A stretch of DNA of 38,982 bases from positions 1-38,982 of the forward strand of contig JBAYUI010000011.1 of the NCBI GenBank assembly GCA_041675165.1, read 5' to 3'. The position numbers were made by a program, and so were the translations under genes. A model generated the notes under the pieces. The model was not told the DNA's origin, did not search any database, and was given only the letters and a program-made list of their open reading frames with translations. Shown here one piece after another: positions 1 through 6,435 of this stretch (its first letter is position 1; every line of letters starts with the position of its first letter). Source of the stretch: CAIKZD01 sp041675165. GTDB taxonomy: Bacteria > Patescibacteriota > Minisyncoccia > Moranbacterales > UBA2206.

Positions 1-24
1 AAAGAAACATTCTTTTAATGCTTT

Positions 25-111
25 GGAGAGGTGGCTGAGTGGTCGAAAGCGGCACACTGCTAACGTGTTGACCTCTAACCGGGTCCCAGGGTTCGAATCC
101 CTGCCTCTCCG
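25..111 (+). tRNA. tRNA-Ser (anticodon GCT)
   Basis: A complete type II tRNA fold is visible: a 7-bp acceptor stem (GGAGAGG with CCTCTCC), discriminator G111, a T arm around GGGTTCGAATCCC, and an extended variable arm as expected for serine. The anticodon loop reads CTGCTAA, giving GCT, which reads AGC and AGU. The top pair of the anticodon stem (positions 31-39) appears to be an A-C mismatch. CCA is not encoded, so it must be added by tRNA nucleotidyltransferase. An open reading frame running through this tRNA is not coding. Confidence 0.95.
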
Positions 112-118
112 CCTTCGC

Positions 119-160
119 CTCGCCGAAGCTCGGCTTCGGCGTGACACAGTCCGCCGAAGT
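119..160. repeat. GC-rich palindromic hairpin after tRNA-Ser
   Basis: Positions 121-129 (CGCCGAAGC) pair perfectly with 133-141 (GCTTCGGCG) around a 3-nt loop. A further partial copy, CCGCCGAAG, follows at about 151-159. There is no T-run after the hairpin, so it is not a classic terminator. It may be a small dispersed palindrome or an RNA-end structure for the tRNA-Ser transcript. Confidence 0.5.
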
Positions 161-172
161 AACCAAAAAATT

Positions 173-262
173 ATGCATGGAATATTTACAATTTTTGTCC
201 TAGGTCTGGCAATAGCTGGAGTCGCTTTCCTGATCAAATATCTTTCCGAAAATAAGAAATAG
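173..262 (+). CDS. Possible 29-residue single-pass membrane peptide
   Basis: An ATG at 173 opens a 29-codon frame that is almost entirely one hydrophobic helix (FTIFVLGLAIAGVAFLI) followed by a charged tail ending in SENKK. It lies between tRNA-Ser and tRNA-Arg with no clear ribosome binding site. The composition, with a hydrophobic helix and a positively charged end, is typical of small membrane proteins and unlikely for random sequence, but the frame is short. Function is unknown. It could be a chance frame. Confidence 0.35.
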   Translation: MHGIFTIFVLGLAIAGVAFLIKYLSENKK

Positions 263-270
263 CTCCGTAT

Positions 271-343
271 GTCCTTATAGCTCAGTGGATAGAGCGTCTG
301 GTTGCGGTCCAGAAGGTCGCAGGTTCGATTCCTGCTAAGGACA
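271..343 (+). tRNA. tRNA-Arg (anticodon GCG)
   Basis: The cloverleaf is clear: acceptor GTCCTTA with TAAGGAC, discriminator A343, anticodon stem TCTGG with CCAGA, and T arm GCAGGTTCGATTCCTGC. The anticodon loop is TTGCGGT, placing GCG at 304-306, which reads CGC. This is notable because most bacteria read CGU/CGC/CGA with an ACG tRNA converted to inosine by TadA. CCA is not encoded. Confidence 0.95.
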
Positions 344-363
344 CAATGACATATTAGCATTTG

Positions 364-445
364 AACATTTTAACATAATCAGCATTTTAGCCTACTAGCA
401 TCTCGATGTTTGTACTTTGCTAAAATGTTAATATGCTAAAATGTT
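364..445. repeat. AT-rich dispersed palindromic repeat, copy 1
   Basis: The left arm (364-390, AACATTTTAACATAAT and onward) is an imperfect inverted copy of the right arm (419-445, containing GCTAAAATGTTAATATGC). About 28 nt separate them. The same words recur at 24055-24118, 24222-24314 and 31671-31770, mostly next to tRNA genes. This stretch lies between tRNA-Arg and recG and makes an upstream ATG at 441 look like an artefact of the repeat. Confidence 0.75.
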
Positions 446-479
446 TTTTGTTTTCTACTTTATACTTTATACTTGTAAC

Positions 480-2657
480 ATGATTAATCTCGACACTCCC
501 CTCAAAAACCTGCCGCGCGTGACGCCCAAATATGTCAAGACGTTGGAAAAGCTGGGCCTTTTGACCGTGCAAGATCTCTTATTCCACCTGCCTTTCCGTT
601 ATGACGACTTCCGCCGCACAGTAGGACTCTCGGAAGATTTTTTGGATCAGAATGTGACAGTAGAAGGCAAAATCGTGAAAGCTAAAAACATCCGCACTTG
701 GAAAAGACGGATGACTGTCACGGAAATTTTTATTATTGATGAAAACGAGACCGAGCTGAAAGCGATCTGGTTCAACCAGCCGTATGTGCTGGATAGCTTG
801 GTGGTCGGATCAACTATCAGACTATCCGGAAAATTATTATTGAACGACGGCGTTTTTTCCATGAGCAATCCGGCTTGGGAAAGAGCCACGCGCGACGCCA
901 CCAACACCGGCCGACTCGTTCCGATTTATCCTGAAACAAAAGGCCTCACTTCCAAATGGCTGCGCTGGCAGATCAAAGACTTACTGCCGCTCGCCCAAGA
1001 TCTGCCGGACGTCTTGTCGGCGGAAATCCGCGAGAAATATAGCTTGTACGATATTTTCACGGCTCTCACCCAGTTGCATTTTCCCGAATCACGCGAGAAG
1101 TTGTTGCGCGCCCAAAAACGCATGGCTTTCCAAGAAATGTTTTTGGTGCAACTGCAAACGCAAAAGATTAAAAAAGATTGGGCGGGCAAAAATTCACTGC
1201 CCATAGCTTTCAATGAGAAACTAATCCAAAATTTTGTGAAAAAATTGCCATTTACTTTGACCGATGCTCAGAGAAAAGCCTCTTTTGAAATCCTGAAGGA
1301 TCTGGAAAAGTCGCGTCCGATGAATCGCCTCTTGAATGGCGACGTCGGCAGTGGAAAAACAATCGTCGCGGCTGCGGCGGCACTTGAAGCCGTTTCCGCC
1401 GGAAGTCAAGTGGCCATTATGGCACCGACGGAAGTCTTGGCGCGCCAACATTTTGAAAGTTTTTGCGAACTTTTTAAGGATTACAATTTTAGCATTGCTC
1501 TTTTGACCAATTCATATAAACTTACCTGTCATCCTGAGCGGAGTCCGTACTCGGACGCAGTCGAAGGATCTGCCAGCGAACACCACCAGCAATACCACAA
1601 AGCAGATTCTTCGACTTCGCTACGCTACGCTCAGAATGACAGAAAAAAATTGATAGAAAAAATAAAATCTGGAAAAATAAATTTGGTTATCGGCACTCAC
1701 GCTCTCATCCAAAAAGACGTGGCTTTTAAAAATCTTGCTCTCGTTATTATCGATGAACAACACCGCTTCGGTGTCGCCCAGCGTGCCGCCCTACAGCAAG
1801 AAACCGCCGGCATTGATGATGGGAATAGACAGACCATTCCTCACCTTTTGACGATGACCGCCACGCCCATTCCCCGCACATTGTCCATCGCTTTTTTCGG
1901 TTCCTTAGATCTTTCCATTCTCGACGAGATGCCGAAAAATCGTAAACCGATCATCACGACCGTCGTCGCGCCGGAGGAAAATCACAAGATTTATACCCTC
2001 ATCAAAAGTGAAATCAAAAAAGGCCGCCAAGCCTTTGTCATTTTGCCTTTGATCGAAGAATCTTTGTCCGAATCAATGATCGATGTCAAAGCGGCCACCC
2101 AAGAACACGAACGTCTTGAGGAAAAGGTCTTTCCTGAATTTAAATTAGGATTGCTCCATGGCCGCCTGAAACCGAAAGAAAAAGAAGATGTGATGAATAA
2201 ATTTAAGAATAAAGAATTTGATATCCTAGTTTCCACTTCTGTAGTGGAAGTCGGCGTGGACATTCCCAATGCCAGCATCATGATCATTGAAAACGCCGAA
2301 CGTTTCGGTCTGTCCCAACTCCACCAATTCCGTGGCCGCGTCGGCCGCGGCGTGCATCAGTCCTATTGCTTCCTCTTTAGCCAGAAAAAATCCGAACGGT
2401 TGCGCATTTTGGAGAAAACCAATGACGGTTTTGTCATTGCCGAAGCCGATCTGAAACTGCGCGGCCCCGGCCAATTCTTCGGCGTGGTCCAATCCGGCCT
2501 CCCCGACATCACCATGGAAAATCTGACCAACGTGAAGCTCATCAAATTCGCCCGCGAAGAAGCGGCGATAATCTTAAATGATGATCCGCAACTGAAAAAG
2601 CATCCGGTGCTCGCGGAGGCTTTGCAAAAATTTTCCGAGCATATTCATTTGGAATAA
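480..2657 (+). CDS. recG: ATP-dependent DNA helicase RecG
   Basis: RecG remodels stalled replication forks and Holliday junctions. The 725-residue product has the N-terminal helical/OB wedge region, followed by a superfamily 2 helicase core. Walker A is GDVGSGKT, the DExH box is DEQHRFG, motif III is MTATPIPRT, and the C-terminal RecA domain carries VVEVGVDIPNA and QFRGRVGRG. The ATG at 480 (MINLDTPL) is preferred over one at 441 that lies in repeat DNA. A 37-39 residue insert that starts CHPERS and ends AQND interrupts the helicase core between LTNSYK and KKLIEKIKSG. The insert is encoded by a palindromic repeat at 1526-1642 and keeps the frame. Walker motifs are intact, so the protein may still work. 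Confidence 0.96.
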   Translation: MINLDTPLKNLPRVTPKYVKTLEKLGLLTVQDLLFHLPFRYDDFRRTVGLSEDFLDQNVTVEGKIVKAKNIRTWKRRMTVTEIFIIDENETELKAIWFNQPYVLDSLVVGSTIRLSGKLLLNDGVFSMSNPAWERATRDATNTGRLVPIYPETKGLTSKWLRWQIKDLLPLAQDLPDVLSAEIREKYSLYDIFTALTQLHFPESREKLLRAQKRMAFQEMFLVQLQTQKIKKDWAGKNSLPIAFNEKLIQNFVKKLPFTLTDAQRKASFEILKDLEKSRPMNRLLNGDVGSGKTIVAAAAALEAVSAGSQVAIMAPTEVLARQHFESFCELFKDYNFSIALLTNSYKLTCHPERSPYSDAVEGSASEHHQQYHKADSSTSLRYAQNDRKKLIEKIKSGKINLVIGTHALIQKDVAFKNLALVIIDEQHRFGVAQRAALQQETAGIDDGNRQTIPHLLTMTATPIPRTLSIAFFGSLDLSILDEMPKNRKPIITTVVAPEENHKIYTLIKSEIKKGRQAFVILPLIEESLSESMIDVKAATQEHERLEEKVFPEFKLGLLHGRLKPKEKEDVMNKFKNKEFDILVSTSVVEVGVDIPNASIMIIENAERFGLSQLHQFRGRVGRGVHQSYCFLFSQKKSERLRILEKTNDGFVIAEADLKLRGPGQFFGVVQSGLPDITMENLTNVKLIKFAREEAAIILNDDPQLKKHPVLAEALQKFSEHIHLE
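1526..1642. repeat. Palindromic element inserted in frame inside recG
   Basis: The element begins CTGTCATCCTGAGCG and ends CGCTCAGAATGACAG, so its termini are near-perfect inverted repeats. An inner pair, AGTCGAAGGATCT and AGATTCTTCGACTT, extends the fold. It is 117 bp, a multiple of three. It resembles the CHPERS-type intergenic repeats seen in many bacterial genomes (known from general experience). Here it is read through as part of RecG. Confidence 0.85.
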
Positions 2658-2669
2658 ATTTATCTTCTT

Positions 2670-2708
2670 AAACAGTAGGAACAGGGCAATGCCCTGTTCC
2701 TACTGTTT
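2670..2708. terminator. Perfect 39-nt palindrome after recG
   Basis: AAACAGTAGGAACAGGGCA at 2670-2688 is exactly complementary to 2690-2708, with one unpaired base at 2689. It lies 12 nt after the recG stop. It could stop transcription in either direction, but there is no long T-run on the plus side, so it may instead be another mobile palindrome that caps the transcript. Confidence 0.55.
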
Positions 2709-2744
2709 GTTATGGCAGTATTTGTCGAAGTTGCTATTTGAACA

Positions 2745-2781
2745 AAATAAAAAAGCCTTGGTGACAACGTTTATCACCAAG
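2745..2781 (-). terminator. Rho-independent terminator
   Basis: On the minus strand CTTGGTGA and TCACCAAG form an 8-bp stem (2757-2764 with 2773-2780) followed by GCTTTTTTATTTT. It lies just past the stop of the minus-strand gene ending at 2814. Confidence 0.85.
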
Positions 2782-2813
2782 ACAGTTTTGCAACTCATAA
2801 CAAGGATGAGTTA

Positions 2814-2987
2814 TCAATCAAGCGCTCCAAGTTTATCCAATTCAGGATAAGAAAGTAATGTCTCATCACTACCATCCCCCAACATAAATCCTCGCAAAGA
2901 ATCAACGTTGTGCCCCTGATCTTCTAACTTCTTCAGCTCTTCCTCTATGAGCTCATTATCCTTTATAATCTTCCTTTTCCCCTGCAT
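2814..2987 (-). CDS. Small acidic protein of unknown function (57 aa)
   Basis: The start at 2987 is chosen because AAAGGAGGG lies 8 nt upstream; an ATG at 2993 is too close to this site. The product (MQGKRKIIKDNELIEEELKK and onward) is charged and probably begins with a long helix rich in E and K, followed by a DGSDETLLSYPEL segment. No family is recognised. It has its own terminator and a possible promoter inside the end of the gene upstream, so it looks like an independent small gene. It could be the soluble partner of the membrane protein encoded next to it. Confidence 0.65.
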   Translation of the reverse strand: MQGKRKIIKDNELIEEELKKLEDQGHNVDSLRGFMLGDGSDETLLSYPELDKLGALD

Positions 2988-3021
2988 AATCATACCCTCC
3001 TTTAAATAATTGTGTTGAGTT

Positions 3022-3051
3022 ATCATAATGATATGTGTTCTATCCAATCAA
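3022..3051 (-). promoter_or_regulatory. Possible sigma-70 promoter for the 57-aa gene
   Basis: On the minus strand TTGATT (3046-3051) and TATGAT (3022-3027) are separated by 18 nt. The site overlaps the last codons of the upstream membrane-protein gene. Confidence 0.35.
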
Positions 3052-3337
3052 GAAAGATAAGTGCCGAAGAAAGCCAGAATAGAGCAGCAAAACAAGACCA
3101 CCCTCTCCATATTCCTATCAATAAGGATATTCCAAGAGACAGACACATGACATAAACTTTTGTCAAGAACGAAATATAATATCCAGTAGCCATGCCAATG
3201 CCGATAAAAATAATAGCGGCAAGCATATATAAGCCGCCAACTACAAGAGTAGGAAAATTCCATTTGTCGAACCTGTCCAGCATAGCCTCATTAATGTCTT
3301 CAATTCTATCTAGCGTAGATTCAATAATCGAAAGCAT
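3023..3337 (-). CDS. Small membrane protein of unknown function (104 aa)
   Basis: The frame is open further upstream, but the ATG at 3337 has AAGGGGG five bases before it, and the promoter-like site lies inside the longer frame. The short start is therefore preferred. The product has an amphipathic N-terminal helix (MLSIIESTLDRIEDINEAML), then three or so hydrophobic segments (LVVGGLYMLAAIIFIGIGMA, VYVMCLSLGISLLIGIW, FAALFWLSSALIFL). No family is recognised. It precedes the 57-aa gene on the same strand with 35 nt between them. Confidence 0.65.
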   Translation of the reverse strand: MLSIIESTLDRIEDINEAMLDRFDKWNFPTLVVGGLYMLAAIIFIGIGMATGYYISFLTKVYVMCLSLGISLLIGIWRGWSCFAALFWLSSALIFLDWIEHISL

Positions 3338-3402
3338 ATCATCCCCCTTATTTACTCTAATTTTCAAAGTACCCTTCTTAACCTTGCCCCTTTTAGTTTT
3401 TA

Positions 3403-3432
3403 ATCCTAGCATTACAGACATAATTATGTCAA
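3403..3432 (-). promoter_or_regulatory. Candidate sigma-70 promoter
   Basis: On the minus strand a consensus TTGACA (3427-3432) is followed after 18 nt by TAGGAT (3403-3408). It would start transcription about 55-60 nt upstream of the ATG at 3337, which supports that start. Confidence 0.5.
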
Positions 3433-3466
3433 AACATTCAGTGCAATCAGTAAAATCATGTGCGAA

Positions 3467-4663
3467 TCAGTGGTTCAGACGATTCAAACATCCTTCATAC
3501 ACTCTCACCATCTTCCTCGTACAAATTTCCGCCGTAAACTGCAAGCGCGCAATCTTTGCTGAAGTCTCGCCAAACTTTTTCCTCAATTCAAAATCGTTCA
3601 CTAATTTCAAGACTGCGTCGGCAAATTCTTTTTCATTTCCCTCCACCAAAAATCCACTGCCATTATTGAGCACCAAACTACTGGCTCCCGTGGCTTTGAC
3701 GGCCACGATCGGGAGGCCCATATACATCGATTCAGTCATCACCATCCCCTGCGTTTCCGAAGTGGAAGTGTGCACGAAGATGTCCGCCGCCGCATAATAG
3801 TTTTTGATTTCCGCGCGTGACACTACGCCACAGAAAAAAACTTTGTCGGCAAGGCCATTATCAGAACAAAACTTTTTCAACTTCGGCGCTAAGTAACCAT
3901 CCCCCGCCACCAGAAATTTTACGCGATTATTTTTCAAGACCGGCGCCAAAGCTCGGAACAGGAATTCCATATTCTTTTCGCCCGTTAAACGATGTGTCGA
4001 CAAAAGCACTGCTTCGTCGTCAGTAATGTTATATTTTTTACGGATGATGCTCCTGTCGGCTCCGACAAAATCTTTTTCCACTACACCCGTGGCCACCGGA
4101 AAAATGTTTTTCTGCGTCACGCCCCACGCCCGCAACTGCGGAATGATGGAATCGGTCGGCACGATGACTGCGTCCGCCTGATTGGCGAATTTCACAGCTT
4201 TTCTGATAATATACTTCGCCGCCCAAGAAGCCGGCAAGAATGACACGAAGTTGGTATAGTGGTCATAAAGCGTATGCCAAGTGAACACCAAGGGAATTTT
4301 TTTGCGCCGAGCCCAACTCAATGCCGCCGTACCGAGTAAGTTCGGATGTTGGGCATGGATAATATCCAGATCCATTTTTTTCAAGATGCGGTGCATTTTC
4401 CACGAATACGGAATAGCCAAGGGAAACTTAAATTTAACTTCGATATCGATGGCCGGATAACGGAAAACATTCTTATCCCGATCGATATAACCTGGAAAAT
4501 GAGGAGCAAAAATGAAAACCTGATGCCCGCCTCGCGTCGACGAAGCGTCTCCGCGAGTCGAGGCGGGACCCATTTTTTCCAATTCCCGCCGGAAAGTCTC
4601 AATGGACGTAGCTACGCCATAGGGATTGGGCAAGTAGTTGTTGGTGAAGATGGCAACGCGCAT
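3467..4663 (-). CDS. GT4-family (GT-B) glycosyltransferase
   Basis: The product (398 aa, starting MRVAIFTNNYLP) has the classic two-Rossmann-domain layout of family 4 glycosyltransferases. These use a nucleotide-sugar to build glycolipids or surface polysaccharide at the membrane face. Visible features are the N-terminal GVATS glycine turn, HAQHPNLLG, the donor domain with VAGDGYL, and the EX7E motif in SETQGMVMTE. The ATG at 4663 is chosen; an upstream TTG lies in repeat DNA. Residues 33-46 (PASTRGDASSTRGG) are extra compared with the family and come from a 42-nt palindrome. Without them the sequence reads KMGHQVFIFAP, the standard form. It heads the envelope block, but the acceptor is unknown. 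Confidence 0.9.
   Translation of the reverse strand: MRVAIFTNNYLPNPYGVATSIETFRRELEKMGPASTRGDASSTRGGHQVFIFAPHFPGYIDRDKNVFRYPAIDIEVKFKFPLAIPYSWKMHRILKKMDLDIIHAQHPNLLGTAALSWARRKKIPLVFTWHTLYDHYTNFVSFLPASWAAKYIIRKAVKFANQADAVIVPTDSIIPQLRAWGVTQKNIFPVATGVVEKDFVGADRSIIRKKYNITDDEAVLLSTHRLTGEKNMEFLFRALAPVLKNNRVKFLVAGDGYLAPKLKKFCSDNGLADKVFFCGVVSRAEIKNYYAAADIFVHTSTSETQGMVMTESMYMGLPIVAVKATGASSLVLNNGSGFLVEGNEKEFADAVLKLVNDFELRKKFGETSAKIARLQFTAEICTRKMVRVYEGCLNRLNH
4526..4567. repeat. 42-nt palindrome inserted in frame in the GT4 gene
   Basis: Arms CCCGCCTCG (4526-4534) and CGAGGCGGG (4559-4567) are perfectly complementary, with further inner pairing (GACG with CGTC). The 42 nt equal exactly 14 codons. On the minus strand they begin with CCC right after GGT and end with GGG right before CAT, so exact removal leaves Gly-His as in related enzymes. 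Confidence 0.88.
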
Positions 4664-4777
4664 AAAATCCAAATGTCAAAATCTAAATATCCAATCAAAT
4701 CCAAAATCTAAATGTCAAAATTTTGGACTTTAGATTTTGAACTTTATTTGACATTTGTAATTTGGATTTTGACATTT
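4664..4777. repeat. AT-rich inverted repeat between the GT4 and hydrolase genes
   Basis: Words such as AATCCAAATGTCAAAATC on the left reappear in reverse complement on the right (GATTTTGACATT, TTTGGATTTTGAC). The whole 114-nt intergenic stretch forms an imperfect long hairpin centred near 4720-4725. It starts directly at the ATG of the glycosyltransferase and ends 4 nt before the hydrolase stop. It is a different family from the AACATTTTA repeats. Confidence 0.7.
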
Positions 4778-4781
4778 CCTG

Positions 4782-5603
4782 TTAGTTTTCTTCAAAGAAT
4801 TTAAAGATATCCTCGAACACATGTTCGTTCCGGATGTCGGAAATGAAAGTGTGATAGGCCTTATGGATATATTTTTTGCGCTTGACAGCCGAACCAATAT
4901 GATAAAAGATATCTTCCAGACTTTTCTTAGCGACAATGTGGTCGCTGTTCGATTGCATAACAAAGCACGGCTGGCTCACCTTGGGCAATTCTTTGCGGGA
5001 GAGTTTCACCAATTTGAAAACTTCCAAGACGCTCCGAATGGGATATTTCTGATAAGATATCCTCCGCGTAATGATTTCGCTCTGCCCGAATGTCGGCGGA
5101 TAATATTTTTTCTGATAAGTCTTGAACAGGCTCACGATCTTTGCGAGCAAACTGGTGAACCCCTCGTTCCTGATGGCATAAGGCATAGCCATAAGCGCTA
5201 TGCCGGAAATTTCCTGATTATGCGCCGCCAACATCACTGTCAGATTGGCGCCCATCGATGTGCCCGCCACATAGATTTTTTGATGGTCTTTTTTGAGTCC
5301 GTCATAAGCTTCCACCGCGTCGGACAACCATTCTTCCCATCTGACATTCCGCAAGTTTTCCGGCACAGTGCCATGACCGCGCAATGCCGGTCCCGAAACG
5401 GTGTAACCCTTTTCATTCAGATACACTCCCAACCGCCGCACTTCATAAGGCACTGATGTCCAACCATGGATGAGTAAAACCGCCTTGCCGTTCGTGCCGG
5501 GAAAATAGAAAGGCTGACCTAAGAATTCCCGGTCTTCTTGATATAGGACTTCCGGATCGGCGGAAAGGATGCTTATAGCTTTTTCGTATATACGTCTGAC
5601 CAT
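4782..5603 (-). CDS. Alpha/beta-hydrolase (carboxylesterase/lipase-like)
   Basis: A 273-residue serine hydrolase. The oxyanion-hole motif is LIHGWT (residues 44-49). The nucleophile elbow is GTSMG with Ser116. The acid is probably Asp221 in NSDHIV and the base His251 in AYHTF. RGHGTVPENL matches monoglyceride lipase/Est30-type carboxylesterases, which cleave short acyl esters. There is no signal peptide or membrane helix, so it is probably cytoplasmic. It lies between the GT4 and DedA genes on the same strand. Substrate cannot be read from the sequence; lipid or acylated glycan turnover would fit the neighbourhood. Confidence 0.85.
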   Translation of the reverse strand: MVRRIYEKAISILSADPEVLYQEDREFLGQPFYFPGTNGKAVLLIHGWTSVPYEVRRLGVYLNEKGYTVSGPALRGHGTVPENLRNVRWEEWLSDAVEAYDGLKKDHQKIYVAGTSMGANLTVMLAAHNQEISGIALMAMPYAIRNEGFTSLLAKIVSLFKTYQKKYYPPTFGQSEIITRRISYQKYPIRSVLEVFKLVKLSRKELPKVSQPCFVMQSNSDHIVAKKSLEDIFYHIGSAVKRKKYIHKAYHTFISDIRNEHVFEDIFKFFEEN

Positions 5604-5688
5604 ATGCTCCCTATTTTACCTCGCCTTTGACCTTTTTGGCAAACAAAAAACCCATCGCGGGGATAGGTGCCTTATTCCAGCCCCTAAT

Positions 5689-5713
5689 GACAGCTTTTGG
5701 AAAGAAAGCTGTC
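5689..5713. terminator. Hairpin between the hydrolase and DedA genes
   Basis: GACAGCTTT (5689-5697) pairs perfectly with AAAGCTGTC (5705-5713). It sits just past the DedA stop at 5719 on the minus strand. There is no U-run in that direction, so its strength as a terminator is uncertain. Confidence 0.4.
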
Positions 5714-5718
5714 CCTTC

Positions 5719-6330
5719 CTAATTATCACAGTTGCCATTCTTCGCCAGCAACTCCTTGGCTTCACGGCTTTTGTAAATATTGATGATAACGATAGAAACT
5801 GTCGCGATGCCGAAAATCATCCAGCCAACCCAACTGATATAGATCTTCATCTCCCGCCAAAGATAGCCGTAGAAATAGCCCATCGCCACCAAAAAACTGC
5901 TCCAGACGATTCCGCCATAAAAAGAATACTTGATAAATTTTCTGAAATCCATCTTGACGATGCCGGCGGCCACGAAAGTCGCCCAGCACAATCCCGTCGT
6001 CGACTTGACCGCAAAAATCGTCTTGCCGCCGTGAGCGGCAAAATATTTTTCCATCCGCAAAACCAATTTTTCCGTAATGCCCATATATTTTCCGACTCGT
6101 CGGACAAACCCCATACCATAGTGATACCCTAAGCCGAAAAGGACCACATCCCCGATGATGTCGCCCAAAATGGAGAGCAGGAGGACGATGAAAATATTAA
6201 AAGCGCCGAGACTGGCCAACATCGCTGCAATGATGGTCGCTACCGGACCTTCGATGACCATAAGCGGCAACATCACGAAATAGCCATAATGTTGCAAAAA
6301 AGAAAAGATGAATTGTCCGGTCTGCTCCAT
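5719..6330 (-). CDS. DedA-family membrane protein
   Basis: About 203 residues, starting MEQTGQFIF. DedA (SNARE-associated/VTT) proteins are membrane transporters linked to lipid-carrier recycling and proton-motive-force upkeep. Seen here are the EGPVATIIAAML segment (conserved E-G near the re-entrant loop), LGDIIGDVVLFGLGYHYG, the basic FVRRVGKYMGI stretch, and C-terminal helices with GIVWSSFLVAMGYFYGYLW. The ATG at 6330 is chosen; a TTG-started form is 27 residues longer with a non-homologous polar head. It lies downstream of the large fusion gene on the same strand and could recycle a lipid carrier used for glycan export. Confidence 0.87.
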   Translation of the reverse strand: MEQTGQFIFSFLQHYGYFVMLPLMVIEGPVATIIAAMLASLGAFNIFIVLLLSILGDIIGDVVLFGLGYHYGMGFVRRVGKYMGITEKLVLRMEKYFAAHGGKTIFAVKSTTGLCWATFVAAGIVKMDFRKFIKYSFYGGIVWSSFLVAMGYFYGYLWREMKIYISWVGWMIFGIATVSIVIINIYKSREAKELLAKNGNCDN

Positions 6331-6435
6331 AGATAATTGGTCGTTTATTATCTGAATCTTACGCCAAATTCCGTCTTTTGGCAAAAAGATGGCACGGTTC
6401 AGGACCGGCAAAAAACACCGTTAGCGCTTTTTGCG

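Noticed and set aside
23..262. 79-codon frame covering tRNA-Ser
   Set aside because: Its first two thirds are the tRNA and a hairpin; only the last 29 codons resemble a protein, reported separately with low confidence.
441..479. Upstream ATG extending RecG by 13 residues
   Set aside because: It lies at the edge of an AT-rich repeat and gives a non-homologous head; the ATG at 480 matches the family start.
3192..3797. 201-codon plus-strand frame
   Set aside because: It lies opposite the glycosyltransferase and a membrane-protein gene and has no recognisable motif or binding site; it is a shadow.
4821..5456. 211-codon plus-strand frame opposite the hydrolase
   Set aside because: It mirrors a well-supported minus-strand enzyme and shows no motif of its own.
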